Assembly (NCBI GenBank): GCA_963739995.1
Contig: CAVUCH010000004.1
Span: forward strand, 186,001 to 250,000
Length of the DNA stretch: 64,000 bases
Origin: CAVUCH01 sp963739995
Lineage (GTDB): Bacteria > Acidobacteriota > Vicinamibacteria > Vicinamibacterales > JAENWD01
Reading direction: 5' to 3'
Below the pieces are notes generated by a model. That model saw only the letters and a program-made list of their open reading frames with translations, was not told where the DNA came from and did not search any database. Of this stretch, positions 53,578 through 63,327 are shown in pieces. The position numbers and the translations under genes were made by a program. The stretch's first letter is position 1, and each line of letters starts with the position of its first letter.

Positions 53578-54900
53578 ATGCGCAACATCCGGCTGTGGGC
53601 AAAGTCCGTTGTGCTAGCGTGCGCGGTAATGACCGCGCACGCTGACGCGCCCCTCAGTCCCGTCGAACAGCAGATCATCGCCGCCGTGGATCGCGGGAAC
53701 GACTCGGCCATCACGCTGCTCGAAGCCGTCGTGAACATCAACAGCGGCACGGCCAATCTCGCCGGCGTGCGCGCCGTCGGCGAGCGGTTCCGCACGGAGT
53801 TCGACGCGCTCGGGTTCCGCACGCGGTGGGTGGACGGCGCGCCGTTCAACCGGGCGGGACACCTGGTGGCGGAACACGCCGGGAGCGGCGGCCCACACAT
53901 CCTGCTGATCGGTCATCTGGACACCGTGTTCGACCCCGACCATCCGTTCCAGCGGTTCGAGCGGCTCTCCCCCGCTGAAGCGCGCGGGCCCGGGATCATC
54001 GACATGAAAGGCGGCGACGTCATCATCGTTTACGCGCTCAAGGCTCTCGCGGCGGCTGGTGCGCTGCACGGGGCGCACGTCAGCGTGATCATGATGGGCG
54101 ACGAGGAGGACGTGGGTCAGCCGCGAGATCTGGCGCGGCGTGAGCTGCGTGAACTGGCCGACGCCGCTGACATCGCGATAGGCTTCGAGGACGGCCCCGG
54201 CGATCCCGGCCTCGCTGTGATCGCACGCCGCGGCTCAACCGGGTGGACGCTGCAGGTGGCGGGCAAAGGCGGCCACTCGTCCCAGATCTTCCGCGAGGAG
54301 GCCGGGGCCGGCGCGATCTTCGAGGCCGCAAGGGTGCTGCAGTTGTTCCGCGAGCGACTGTCGCACGAGCCGCTGCTCACGTTCAACCCGGGCGTTATCG
54401 TGGGCGGCACGGCGGTGACCTTCGACCACGAGGGATCGCGCGGCACAGCCGGCGGCAAATCGAACGTGATCGCGGCGCACGCGATCGTAGAGGGCGATGT
54501 GCGCGCGATCTCGCACGAGCAGCTGGCGGGCGCCAAGGCGGCGATGCAGGCGATCGTCGCAGAAGCGTTGCCGCATGCGTCGTCGACCATTGAGTTCGAC
54601 GACAGCTATCCGCCGTTCGCGCCCACCGACGGCAATCGGCGGCTGCTGTCCATGTACGATCAGGCAAGCCGGGACACCGGCGCCGGTCCGGTGGCGGCCA
54701 GTGATCCCCGGGCCGCTGGCGCGGCGGATATCTCGTTCACGGCGGGGCGCGTGGAGATGGCGCTCGATGGGATCGGGCTCATGGGCCGCAACGATCACTC
54801 GGAGCAGGAGACGGCAGATCTTGGGACGCTGCCGTCGCAGACGAAGCGGGCGGCGGTATTGCTCCACCGGCTGACGCGCCAAGCAATCCGCCGGGACTGA
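53578..54900 (+). CDS. M20 family metallopeptidase, secreted (glutamate carboxypeptidase type)
   Basis: A 440-residue zinc exopeptidase. A signal peptide (residues 1-22, VVLACAVMTAHA) precedes the catalytic domain with metal ligands in LIGHLDTVFD (His/Asp), GPGIIDMKGGD (bridging Asp) and IMMGDEEDVG (Glu-Glu). The dimerisation domain (about 220-330) contains GKGGHSSQI, and the last ligand is near GLMGRNDHSEQE. It starts at ATG 53578, not the earlier GTG. The last residues RRD and the stop codon lie inside the palindrome at 54890. Confidence 0.9.
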   Translation: MRNIRLWAKSVVLACAVMTAHADAPLSPVEQQIIAAVDRGNDSAITLLEAVVNINSGTANLAGVRAVGERFRTEFDALGFRTRWVDGAPFNRAGHLVAEHAGSGGPHILLIGHLDTVFDPDHPFQRFERLSPAEARGPGIIDMKGGDVIIVYALKALAAAGALHGAHVSVIMMGDEEDVGQPRDLARRELRELADAADIAIGFEDGPGDPGLAVIARRGSTGWTLQVAGKGGHSSQIFREEAGAGAIFEAARVLQLFRERLSHEPLLTFNPGVIVGGTAVTFDHEGSRGTAGGKSNVIAAHAIVEGDVRAISHEQLAGAKAAMQAIVAEALPHASSTIEFDDSYPPFAPTDGNRRLLSMYDQASRDTGAGPVAASDPRAAGAADISFTAGRVEMALDGIGLMGRNDHSEQETADLGTLPSQTKRAAVLLHRLTRQAIRRD

Positions 54901-54909
54901 AGTCCCGGC
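54890..54909. repeat. Palindrome CCGGGACT-GA-AGTCCCGG overlapping the M20 stop codon
   Basis: A perfect 9-bp stem with a GA centre, followed by CTCACAT as in the other copies. The TGA stop of the M20 gene is the middle of this palindrome (GGGACTGA). Confidence 0.9.
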
Positions 54910-54982
54910 TCACATACATCCACGCTCCCTCCCCTTCGGGCCGTGATCGCGGGCAGTTGAGGCTTCGGCGCATTTCTCGTTG

Positions 54983-54988
54983 TACGCT
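54983..54988 (+). promoter_or_regulatory. -10-like TACGCT, leaderless start of the M28 peptidase
   Basis: TACGCT is followed by 6 bp and the ATG at 54995. Confidence 0.4.
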
Positions 54989-54994
54989 GCATCG

Positions 54995-56371
54995 ATGCCC
55001 TTCAGCCGTCGCGAGTTCGTTGCCAGCGCCGTGGCGGCTGCCCTCAGCCGGCGGGCCGCTGCCGCCGCGATCCCGTGGCTCGATACCTACCGCGAACCGG
55101 CCGCCCGGCTGATCGGGGCGGCGCTCGCGGACACATCTGCGTGGCACCGGCTCGCCGAGCTCACCGACACGTTCGGTCATCGCCTGAGCGGCTCGCGCGC
55201 GCTCGAGGATGCCATCGCATGGGCCGTCCGCAGGATGAGCGAGGATGGCCTGGAGAACGTGCGTGCCGAGCCGGTGAAGGTGCCGCGATGGGTGCGTGGA
55301 CGCGAGTCTCTCGAGATCGTGTCGCCGTATCCGGGCGACCTGGTGATGCTCGGGCTCGGCAACAGCGTTGGCACGCCTCGCGAGGGCCTGGAGGCCGATC
55401 TGCTGATCGTGTCCGGCTACGAGGAGCTCGAGCGCAGGGGCCGTGAGACGGACGGACGCATCGTTCTCGTGAACGTCCCTTTCACGGATTACGGCGCGAC
55501 GGTCACGTATCGCACCTCGGGGCCATCCCGCGCTGCGCGGGCGGGTGCGGTCGCGTGCCTGGTGCGATCGGTGGGTGTCGATGGACTACGCACGCCGCAC
55601 ACCGGCATGCTGACGTACCGCCCGGACGCGCCACAGATTCCCGCGGCGGCGATCGCGGTGGAGGACGCTCTCCGCCTGCAGCGGCTCTCGGCGCGGGGCG
55701 AGCGCGTGCGGCTGCGCCTCACGATGAACGCCGCCATGCACGCGGACGCCGATTCCGCCAATGTGGTCGGCGAGATCGTCGGCCGTGAGCGTCCGAACGA
55801 GATTGTCGTCGTGGGCGGTCACTTCGACTCATGGGACGTGGGCACGGGCGCGATCGACGATGGCGGCGGGTGCATCGTCACGTGGGAAGCGGTGCGGCTG
55901 ATGAAGGCCCTGGACCTGCGCCCCAGGCGGACGGTGCGCGTGGTGCTGTTCACGAACGAGGAGAACGGCCTCCGGGGCGGCCTCGACTACCGTGACACAC
56001 ATCGCGCGGAGCTCGCGAATCACGTGCTGATGCTCGAATCCGACGGCGGGGTGTTCCGCCCCCACGGGTTCGGCTTCACCGGCAGCGATCTCGCGCGCGC
56101 GACGGTGCAGAGCGTGGCCACGCTGCTTGAAGGGATTCAGGCGGATGCAGTCGGGCCTTCGGGCGGCGGCGCAGACATCGGTCCGAGCGTGCAGGCGGGG
56201 CAGATTCCCGCGATGGCGCTCGACGTGGATGGCACGAAGTATTTCCTGTACCACCACACCATCGCCGACACCGTCGACAAGCTCGATCCGCTGGACGTCG
56301 CCCGCTGCGTCGCCGCCGTCGCCGTGATGAGCTATGTCATTGCGGAGCTACCGAAGCGGTTGGGCAGCTGA
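54995..56371 (+). CDS. M28 family metallopeptidase, exported
   Basis: A 458-residue zinc aminopeptidase/carboxypeptidase. The N-terminus SRREFVASAVAAALSRRAAAAA resembles a twin-arginine signal. A PA-type insert (about 115-245) precedes the catalytic domain: VVVGGHFDSWDVGTGAIDDGGG supplies His and bridging Asp, VLFTNEENGLRGG the Glu pair, ESDGG the next Asp, and LYHHTIADTVDKLDP the last His. The pattern matches the plasma glutamate carboxypeptidase-like branch. With the M20 gene just upstream on the same strand it forms an exported peptide-degrading pair. The ATG at 54995 is used. Confidence 0.9.
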   Translation: MPFSRREFVASAVAAALSRRAAAAAIPWLDTYREPAARLIGAALADTSAWHRLAELTDTFGHRLSGSRALEDAIAWAVRRMSEDGLENVRAEPVKVPRWVRGRESLEIVSPYPGDLVMLGLGNSVGTPREGLEADLLIVSGYEELERRGRETDGRIVLVNVPFTDYGATVTYRTSGPSRAARAGAVACLVRSVGVDGLRTPHTGMLTYRPDAPQIPAAAIAVEDALRLQRLSARGERVRLRLTMNAAMHADADSANVVGEIVGRERPNEIVVVGGHFDSWDVGTGAIDDGGGCIVTWEAVRLMKALDLRPRRTVRVVLFTNEENGLRGGLDYRDTHRAELANHVLMLESDGGVFRPHGFGFTGSDLARATVQSVATLLEGIQADAVGPSGGGADIGPSVQAGQIPAMALDVDGTKYFLYHHTIADTVDKLDPLDVARCVAAVAVMSYVIAELPKRLGS

Positions 56372-56488
56372 ACGGAGCGGCAATGTGGCACGACCGTTGG
56401 GTTGTCTCCGAGGTCGAGCACGCGCCGGCAGCCGGCGCTCGGGTGAATACACAAGGAAGAGACTACATGGCGGACGCTGGCATTCTCG

Positions 56489-57820
56489 TCAGGCCACCTC
56501 CCGGGCAGGAATGATCCGCCCCCTGCACTCGCCCAGTCCTATCCTGACCGCCCCCTCGCGCTCGCAATACCCGCGGATCACCACTTCGTCGCCATCTTCG
56601 AGGAAACGTCGCGTCTCGCCGCTCGGCAGCTCGAGCGGCTCCGATCCCCGCCATGTCAGTTCCAGCAGGCACCCGCGCGACTCCCGCGTAGGTCCCGACA
56701 CCGTCCCGGTGCCGAGCAGGTCACCTGGACGCAGATTGCACCCGTTGCTCGCGTGGTGCGTCAGCAGCTGGCCGATCGTCCAGTACAGGTGTCGCATGCT
56801 CGATCGGCTGACGACGTGTGGCGCGTGCTGCAGCTGGCGCATGCGCGCCGTCGAGAGTGCGACCTCCAGACGCAGGTCGATCCCCGCATTCGCCCGCACT
56901 CCCCCGCCATCGAGATACGGCAGCGGCGCAGGATCGCCTTCCGGACGCCGGAATGCCGGTGCCCGGAAGGGCTCCAGCGCGTCGAGCGTGACGACCCAGG
57001 GAGAGATGGAGGTCGCGAAGCTCTTTGCCAGAAAGGGACCCAGCGGCTGGTATTCCCACGCCTGGATGTCGCGCGCCGACCAGTCGTTCAGCAGGCACAC
57101 GCCGAAGACGTGCTGCTCGGCCCTTTCTATTCGGATGGCGTCGCCGAGATCGTTTCCTTGACCCACGAAGACGCCGACCTCGAGCTCGTAATCGAGTCGG
57201 CGACTCGCGCACAGAAGCGGCTCCGACGCACCATCGGGCATCACCTGCCCAACCGGGCGGCGCACCGGTGTGCCGCTCGGTACCACAGAGGACGCGCGGC
57301 CGTGATAACCGATGGGTACGTACTTGTAGTTGGGCAACAGCGGCTCGTCAGGTCGGAACATGCTGCCTACGTTCGTGGCGTGGAATATCGACGCGTAGAA
57401 ATCCGTGTAGTCGCCAATGTCCGCCGGCAGCAGCATCGCTACGGCAGACTGCGACACGAGGAGCGGCTCGATTGCATGCTGGTGAACGCTGCGCCCGGCG
57501 CCGTCCTCCCGCAGCCATCCACTCATCGTCGACCGCAGGGCGGCCCACACCTCGGGTCCGAGCCGCATCAGGTCGTTCAGCGATGAGGCGCGGCACGCGT
57601 TGCGCACAAGGGTTGGTGCGGCGTCGAACATCCCGCGCTCCGCACCGAGATGCAAATCCAGGATCTCGTCGCCGATGGCTACGCCAATGCGGCCCGGCGA
57701 CGATGCCGATCGTCGGAAGGCGCCGAATGGGAGGTTCTGGATCGGGAAATCGCCCGCACGTGTGTTGGCGGACTGCACCCAGCTGCGCAGCCGTGGATCG
57801 TGCGTCTCGTTAAGGGGCAT
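56489..57820 (-). CDS. fahA: Fumarylacetoacetase
   Basis: A 443-residue fumarylacetoacetate hydrolase, the last step of tyrosine degradation. The N-terminal SH3-like domain (LPFGAFRRS, GVAIGDEILDL) and the catalytic domain (FYASIFHATNVGSMFRP, LDYELEVGVFVG, NDWSARDIQAWEYQPLGPFLAKSFATSISPWVV) carry the metal-binding Asp/Glu residues and the catalytic His region. Length and N-domain match true FAH, not the shorter isomerase homologues. It is third in the hppD-hmgA-fahA order on the minus strand. The start is ATG 57820; the GTG one codon earlier is also possible. Confidence 0.94.
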   Translation of the reverse strand: MPLNETHDPRLRSWVQSANTRAGDFPIQNLPFGAFRRSASSPGRIGVAIGDEILDLHLGAERGMFDAAPTLVRNACRASSLNDLMRLGPEVWAALRSTMSGWLREDGAGRSVHQHAIEPLLVSQSAVAMLLPADIGDYTDFYASIFHATNVGSMFRPDEPLLPNYKYVPIGYHGRASSVVPSGTPVRRPVGQVMPDGASEPLLCASRRLDYELEVGVFVGQGNDLGDAIRIERAEQHVFGVCLLNDWSARDIQAWEYQPLGPFLAKSFATSISPWVVTLDALEPFRAPAFRRPEGDPAPLPYLDGGGVRANAGIDLRLEVALSTARMRQLQHAPHVVSRSSMRHLYWTIGQLLTHHASNGCNLRPGDLLGTGTVSGPTRESRGCLLELTWRGSEPLELPSGETRRFLEDGDEVVIRGYCEREGAVRIGLGECRGRIIPAREVA

Positions 57821-57829
57821 CACGTTCGA

Positions 57830-57977
57830 CAGGCTGCAGACTGCAGACTGCAGGCCTGTCTGGCCTCCGGCCGAACGGACGCCCGTTCGCAGCCGCCTGC
57901 AACAGGGGCACCGCGTGGCGGGCTGATGGCCTCTTCCGCCCGAGAGGCCCGCAGTCTGCCGCCTGTCGCCTGTAGCC
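57830..57977. repeat. Heptad palindromic array, unit CAGACTG
   Basis: Left CAGGCTG and CAGACTG x2 (57830-57850), right CCCGCAG, TCTGCCG, CCTGTCG, CCTGTAG (57948-57975). The shared core GCCTGTCTGGCCTCCGGCC is at 57854-57872. It separates hmgA from fahA. Confidence 0.85.
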
Positions 57978-57989
57978 GGATGTCATCGG

Positions 57990-59147
57990 CTACCCGTCCA
58001 CCCAGGATCGGAAGTAGTCCGGCGCCTCGATCTGCAGCGCCTGCCGGCTGACGTGCAGCGGCCGGAAGGTGTCGAGCATCACGGCGAGTTCGTCCGTGCG
58101 CTGACCGCCGAGTGAGGCTTCGGTGCGTCCCGGGTGCGGACCGTGGGGCACGCCGTCCGGGTGCAGCGTGACGGAGCCGTACTCGATTCCCTTGCGGCTC
58201 ATGAACTCGGAGCTCGCATAGTAGATCACCTCGTCCGACATCACGTTCGAGTGGTTGTAGGGCACGGGTACCGCCTGCGGATCGAAGTCGAACGGCCGCG
58301 GGCAGAACGAGCAGACGACGAAGCTGTCGCCCTCGAAGGTCTGGTGCAGAGGCGGAGGCAGGTGCAGGCGCCCCACGCGGGGCTCGAAGTTGGTGATGTT
58401 GAACGCCCACGGATAGTAGTAGCCGTCCCAGCCGACAACGTCGAACGGGTGCCACGCGAGAATCAGTTCGTACAGCCTGCTCTCCTTCTTCACGACCAGC
58501 TTGTGCTCGCCCCGGGCGTCATGCGTCGGCAGCTCCGACGGACGCCGGATGTCGCGTTCGGAGAACGGGCTCATCTCCGTCAACTGGCCGTGCTCGTTGC
58601 GATACCGCTTCGGCGTGCGAACGTACCCGCGGCTCTCGATCACGAGACACCGGACGGGGGAACCCGTGAAGGTGTAGCGATGCATGATCCCGCGCGGAAT
58701 GACGAGATAATCACCCTGCCCGAACGTGAGGTTGCCAAGCTGCGTGTGCAGAACACCCGTTCCATCGCTGACGTACACGATCTCGTCGCCCTGCGCGTTG
58801 CGGTAGAAGAACTCGTCCTCCCGATCCGGCTGAACGAACAGCATCGCCACGTCGTTGTTGAAGAGCAGCGGCACACGATCAAGGGTGATGCTGCCCCCGG
58901 AGGCGAGCTGGTGAGTGCGGAAGTGCCGGTGCCGGAACTGCTGTTCGGGGTCAGGCTCCCAGTTCAAATCCCGGACACGTCGGACGTTCTTGACGTGCGT
59001 CGGTTGGTGGACGTGGTAGACCAGGGACGAGGGGCCCTCGAAGCCCTTGTTGCCGATCAGCTCCTCGGCATAGAGGGCGCCGTCGGGACGGCGGAACACG
59101 ACATGGCGCTTGCTCGGGACCTGGCCGAGCTGGTGATACATCGGCAT
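57990..59147 (-). CDS. hmgA: Homogentisate 1,2-dioxygenase
   Basis: A 385-residue cupin-type ring-cleaving dioxygenase converting homogentisate to maleylacetoacetate. Conserved stretches are YHQLGQVPSKRH, YVSDGTGVLHTQLGNL, YLVIPRGIMHRYTF, and the iron-site region LHPDGVPHGPHPGRTEASLG with the His-Glu-His ligands. It is shorter than the human enzyme (445) but in the range of the bacterial group. It lies between hppD and fahA; maleylacetoacetate isomerase is not in the window. Confidence 0.93.
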   Translation of the reverse strand: MPMYHQLGQVPSKRHVVFRRPDGALYAEELIGNKGFEGPSSLVYHVHQPTHVKNVRRVRDLNWEPDPEQQFRHRHFRTHQLASGGSITLDRVPLLFNNDVAMLFVQPDREDEFFYRNAQGDEIVYVSDGTGVLHTQLGNLTFGQGDYLVIPRGIMHRYTFTGSPVRCLVIESRGYVRTPKRYRNEHGQLTEMSPFSERDIRRPSELPTHDARGEHKLVVKKESRLYELILAWHPFDVVGWDGYYYPWAFNITNFEPRVGRLHLPPPLHQTFEGDSFVVCSFCPRPFDFDPQAVPVPYNHSNVMSDEVIYYASSEFMSRKGIEYGSVTLHPDGVPHGPHPGRTEASLGGQRTDELAVMLDTFRPLHVSRQALQIEAPDYFRSWVDG

Positions 59148-59163
59148 GGCTGGTGATCCTTGT

Positions 59164-59240
59164 CGGCTACGGGCTACGGGCTTCGGAGTCGGCGTTGAGC
59201 TCGAGCCCGGCCCGCGGCATCCGGCGCCTGCGGCCTGTGA
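59164..59240. repeat. Heptad array, unit CGGCTAC / GGGCTAC (degenerate)
   Basis: CGGCTAC, GGGCTAC, GGGCTTC (59164-59184) face a degenerate right half with CCTGCGGCCTG (59226-59236). It separates hppD from hmgA. Confidence 0.6.
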
Positions 59241-60326
59241 CTACAAGTTTCCTCTCAGGGCCTGCTCCCGTTCGATGGCTTCGAACAGCGCCTGGAAGTT
59301 GCCCTTCCCGAAGCCCCTGCTGCCCTTGCGCTGAATGATCTCGAAGAACAGCGTGGGGCGGTCTTCCACCGGTCGCGTGAACAGCTGCAGGAGGTACCCT
59401 TCATCGTCGCGGTCGACGAGGATGCCAAGCTTGCGTATGGTGTCGTGCGCCTCGTCGATGTCCCCGACGCGAGCGGGCAGCATCTCGTAGTAGCTGGCAG
59501 GCACCTGCAGGAACGCAACGCCCCGCTCGCGCAGGCTCGTGACGGTGCGCTCGATATCCATCGTCTGCAGCGCGATGTGCTGGACGCCCGGTCCGCCATA
59601 GAACTGGAGGTACTCGTCAATCTGGCTCTTGCGCTTCCCCGCTGCCGGCTCGTTGATTGGAAACTTGATCGCGAAGGAGTCATCGGACATGACGATGCTC
59701 ATCAGCGCGCTGTACTCCGTCGAGATGTCCTTGTCGTCGAAGCTGATGTAGCGCTTGAAGCCGAGCACACGGCTGTACCAGTCGGCCCATTCCTCCATCC
59801 GGCCGAGCTCGACGTTCCCGACGATGTGGTCGATCCGCCGGATGCCGGCATCCATTGCGGGCGCCGGCCGCGCAACGTACCCCGGAAGGAACGGGCCGGC
59901 GTAGTCGCCGAGCGACAGAAACGAGTGCAGCGTGTCGCCGTAGGTATGAATGGCCCCGCGCCGGACGGTACCGTGCTCATCGCTCACGTCGTGCGGGTCG
60001 GTGGCCGGCTTCGCGCCCCGCCGCACCGCCTCCTCGAAGGCGCGGTCCGCATCGTCCACCTGGAAGACGATGTCGCGAACACCGTCGCCGTGCAACCGGA
60101 TGTGCTCCGCTGCCGGGTGGTCCGCCGTGAGCGGCGTCGTCAGGGCGAACCGCGCGCGGCCCTGTTCCAGTACGTACGACGCGTCGGTCCGGCGTCCCGT
60201 CTCGAGCCCGCTGTACGCCACCTGGGAGAACCCGAACGCGTGGCGGTAGAAGAACGCCGCCTGCTTGGCATTCCCCACCCAGAACTCGACATGGTGGATC
60301 TGCCTCAGCTTGAGCGGATTGTCCAT
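59241..60326 (-). CDS. hppD: 4-hydroxyphenylpyruvate dioxygenase
   Basis: A 361-residue non-haem iron enzyme converting 4-hydroxyphenylpyruvate to homogentisate. The N-terminal glyoxalase-like domain begins IHHVEFWVGNAKQAAFFYRHAFGF. Iron ligands lie in RIDHIVGNVELG (His), GVQHIALQTMDI (His) and FFEIIQRKGSRGFGKGNFQALFEAIEREQ (Glu), the last being the diagnostic C-terminal helix. The start is ATG 60326, six bp after a TATGAT box; the GTG at 60344 lies upstream of that box. First gene of the tyrosine-degradation cluster. Confidence 0.95.
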   Translation of the reverse strand: MDNPLKLRQIHHVEFWVGNAKQAAFFYRHAFGFSQVAYSGLETGRRTDASYVLEQGRARFALTTPLTADHPAAEHIRLHGDGVRDIVFQVDDADRAFEEAVRRGAKPATDPHDVSDEHGTVRRGAIHTYGDTLHSFLSLGDYAGPFLPGYVARPAPAMDAGIRRIDHIVGNVELGRMEEWADWYSRVLGFKRYISFDDKDISTEYSALMSIVMSDDSFAIKFPINEPAAGKRKSQIDEYLQFYGGPGVQHIALQTMDIERTVTSLRERGVAFLQVPASYYEMLPARVGDIDEAHDTIRKLGILVDRDDEGYLLQLFTRPVEDRPTLFFEIIQRKGSRGFGKGNFQALFEAIEREQALRGNL

Positions 60327-60332
60327 GCGTCG

Positions 60333-60338
60333 ATCATA
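60333..60338 (-). promoter_or_regulatory. -10 box TATGAT, leaderless start of hppD
   Basis: On the minus strand TATGAT is followed by exactly 6 bp and the ATG at 60326. Confidence 0.55.
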
Positions 60339-60382
60339 GGGCACTTAGACGCTGACGTGACATTCGGGCTAGAGGGACAGGG

Positions 60383-60504
60383 ATAGACTGCAGGCCGGTC
60401 AGCGGGCGAGGGCCACGAGCCGTCGTGCGGATCGCGCCAGCGAACCAGCGGCCCTGGGGCCGAAGCTAGCCGGGTTCACCCTAAGTCTGCAGCCGGCAGC
60501 CTGA
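60383..60504. repeat. Heptad-type element, ACTGCAG / CTGCAGC arms (weak)
   Basis: Left TAGACTGCAGGCCGG (60383-60397) and right CTAAGTCTGCAGCC (60481-60494) form a short inverted repeat of the GCTGCAG type, between the rhomboid gene and hppD. Confidence 0.55.
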
Positions 60505-60525
60505 TTCGCGTCAGCACCGTGCTCG

Positions 60526-61377
60526 TCAGAGCAGCCCGAAGCTGGTGATGAGCGACGCGGCAATGGCCGCCGCCGTGATGACGAGACACACCAGCGCGGC
60601 GAGCAGATGATCGATGCGTTCGCGTTTGGAGGGATCCAGCAGGAACGCCGCCGCATACCCGCCCGCGAACCCGCCCGCATGGGCATGGTTGTCGACGGCG
60701 TTCATGAACAGACCGAAGACGAACAGGACGACCGCATACTGCCAGGCCGTAGACCCGATGTGCGAGCTGCCCGTGCGGCGGCCGTAATGGACGAGTGCGC
60801 CGAGCAGCCCGAAAATCGGGGCAGACGCGCCGACGGTAAAGGGGGCGCCGCCAATGAGCGGCACGCCGGGCAGCAACAGCCCCATTACGGAGCTGAGCGC
60901 AAAGCCGGCGGCACCTGACACCGTGTAGATGATGACGGTGCGGCCAGGACCGTACAACTCCGCCGTCTCGGGCGCGAGCTGCCGGACCCAGAGGACATTG
61001 AAGAAGATGTGCAGCAGGCCTCCGTGGAGCCAGCCGGCGCTGAAGATCGTCCACCAGCGGTCGAACCGGAACACGGGAATCGCGCCGCTCGCGCCGAAGC
61101 GGAAGAGCATCTCGGGGCTCGGAGCGAGCAGCGAGCCCAGGCCGCCCATGCCGATGTCGGATCCCGACCCCGCCAGCGTGGCGAGATACAGGCCGATGGT
61201 GGCGACCATGATCAACTGAACGAACCCGAGGTCCTGACCCATGCGCCGGAGGAGAGGGGACATACCCCACAACGATGGATTCCACCGGCCGCAGCTGTAG
61301 CAGGTCTCGTCGTTCACCCCGACGAGGGAGCCGCAGCCGGGGCAGACGACCGAGCCAGTCCGTTGTCGCTTGAACAC
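60526..61377 (-). CDS. Rhomboid family intramembrane serine protease with N-terminal zinc ribbon
   Basis: A 283-residue membrane protease. A CPGCGSLV...CYSCGRWNP zinc ribbon (residues 12-33) precedes six to seven membrane segments. The catalytic Ser is in GASAPIFGLLGA (about 185), the His in NAVDNHAHAGGFAGG (about 240), and the WxR-type loop is HIFFNVLWVRQL. The family cleaves transmembrane substrates; no substrate is indicated. The GTG start at 61377 lies 6 bp after a TAAGAT box. Confidence 0.9.
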   Translation of the reverse strand: MFKRQRTGSVVCPGCGSLVGVNDETCYSCGRWNPSLWGMSPLLRRMGQDLGFVQLIMVATIGLYLATLAGSGSDIGMGGLGSLLAPSPEMLFRFGASGAIPVFRFDRWWTIFSAGWLHGGLLHIFFNVLWVRQLAPETAELYGPGRTVIIYTVSGAAGFALSSVMGLLLPGVPLIGGAPFTVGASAPIFGLLGALVHYGRRTGSSHIGSTAWQYAVVLFVFGLFMNAVDNHAHAGGFAGGYAAAFLLDPSKRERIDHLLAALVCLVITAAAIAASLITSFGLL

Positions 61378-61383
61378 TCGTGG

Positions 61384-61389
61384 ATCTTA
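61384..61389 (-). promoter_or_regulatory. -10 box TAAGAT, leaderless start of the rhomboid gene
   Basis: On the minus strand TAAGAT is followed by exactly 6 bp and the GTG at 61377. Confidence 0.5.
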
Positions 61390-61477
61390 GCAGCGCAAAT
61401 GAGTTCCAGCCCGGATGTGACAGTCAAGCTGCACACGGCAGCCTACTGATTGCAGGCAGCCGACGGTCGTCTTCCGG

Positions 61478-63320
61478 CTACGTGTTCTCCTTGCGCGGCC
61501 GCATGTTGGCCGCCAGGATTCGCTTTCGCAGCCGGATGCTCTTCGGCGTGACTTCCATCAACTCGTCGTCGTTGATGAACGCGCTGGCCTGCTCCAGCCC
61601 CATGCGCCGCGGAGGAATCAGGCGGATCGCCTCGTCGGCCGAGGACGCGCGCATGTTCGTCTGCTTCTTTTCCTTCGTGACATTGACGTCCATGTCGTTG
61701 TTGCGCGAGTTCTCGCCGATGATCATCCCCTGGTACACCTCGGTCTGGGGGTCGATGAAGATCTCGCCGCGTTCCTGCAGGTTGGCGATGGCGAAGGCCG
61801 TGGCCGTGCCGACGCGATCCGCCACCAGCGCACCGGTCGTGCGGGAGGGGATCGGTCCGTGCCACGGCTCCCATCCGGCAAAGAGGTGGTTGAGAATCCC
61901 GGTGCCGCGTGTGTCGGTCAGGAACTGCGATCGAAAGCCAATCAGCCCGCGCGCGGGGATGCGGAACTCCATCCGGACCCGCCCGCTGCCGTGGTTGACC
62001 ATCTTCGTCATGATCCCGCGCCGCGTGCCGACCTGCGCGATGACCACGCCCTGGTAGTCTTCGGGGATGTCGATCACGAGCTCTTCGACGGGCTCCGAAC
62101 GGACACCATCGAGGTCCTTGGTCACGATCTCGGGCCGCGACACCTGCAGCTCGAAGCCCTCGCGCCGCATCATTTCGATCAGGATCGACAGCTGCAGCTC
62201 CCCGCGACCGACGACCTTCAGCTGCTCGGGAGAGTCGGTGTCCTCGACCCGCAGCGACACGTTGCCAAGCAGTTCGCGCTCGAGCCGATCGCGCAGGTTC
62301 CGGGATGTGACGTACTGCCCGTCGCGCCCGGCCAGCGGCGACGTGTTCACGCCGAAGATCATCGACACGGTCGGCTCGTCGATCGCCGTAGGGCGGGACG
62401 GCCCGCCGATGCTCCGGGTCGACGACTGTCTCGCCAATGGTGATGTCGGCGATGCCGGCGACGCACACGATGTCGCCCGCACCGGCCTCCTGGATTTCCA
62501 CGCGGCGCAGCCCGTCGAACGCGAACAGCTTCGTGACCTTCGTCTCCTGCTGCGAGCCATCGAGCTTCATGACGACGATCGGATCGTTGACCCTGATGCG
62601 CCCGTTGAAGATCCGGCCAACGGCAATCCGCCCGAGGTACTCGTTCGCGTCGAGGTTCGCGACGAGCAACTGGAGGCCCGCGTCGCTGCTGCCCTGCGGC
62701 GGCGGCACATGGTCGACGATGGCATCGAGCAACGGACGCAGGTCGACCGCCTCGCCGCCGAGCTCGGTCGTCGCGGTCCCCTGCCGCGCGTTCGTGTAGA
62801 GGACGGGAAACTCGATCTGCTCCTCGGTGGCATCCAGATCGATGAACAGGTCATAGATCTCGTTCAGCACCTCGGCCGGACGCGAATCCGGGCGATCGAT
62901 CTTGTTCATGACCACCAGCGGCACGAGCCGCCGCTCGAGCGCCTTGCGGAGCACGAACCGCGTCTGTGGCAGCGGGCCCTCCGACGCGTCCACCAGGAGG
63001 ACCACCCCGTCGACCATGGAGAGCGTCCGCTCCACCTCACCGCCGAAATCCGCGTGGCCCGGGGTGTCGACGATGTTGATCAACAGGTCCTTGTAGTGAA
63101 CCGACGTGTTCTTCGCCAGGATGGTGATACCGCGCTCGCGCTCGAGATCGGTGTTGTCCATCACGCGCTCGACCAGGCGCTCGTTGACGCGGAAAATCCC
63201 GCTCTGCCGGAGCAGGGCGTCGACGAGCGTGGTCTTGCCATGGTCGACGTGCGCGATGATGGCAACGTTGCGGCGGAGGGGATTGGCGACGCTCTGCGCG
63301 GTCTTCACGTGTAATGACAT
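61478..63320 (-). CDS. typA: GTP-binding protein TypA/BipA (frameshifted as assembled)
   Basis: Ribosome-associated translational GTPase. The first frame, from ATG 63320, contains G1 AHVDHGKTT, switch I RERGITILAKNTSV, G3 DTPGHADFGG and G4 NKIDRPDSRP, then domain II up to GETVVDPEH. Beyond that it becomes nonsense. The coherent C-terminal half (AIDEPTVSMIFGVNTSPLAG onward, including MMRREGFELQVSRPEIV) is in the +1 frame to 61478. Removing one base in the CGGCGGG stretch near 62405-62412 restores about 613 residues, the normal TypA size. An assembly insertion is likely, since the rest of both halves is intact. Confidence 0.9.
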
Positions 63321-63327
63321 CCGATCG

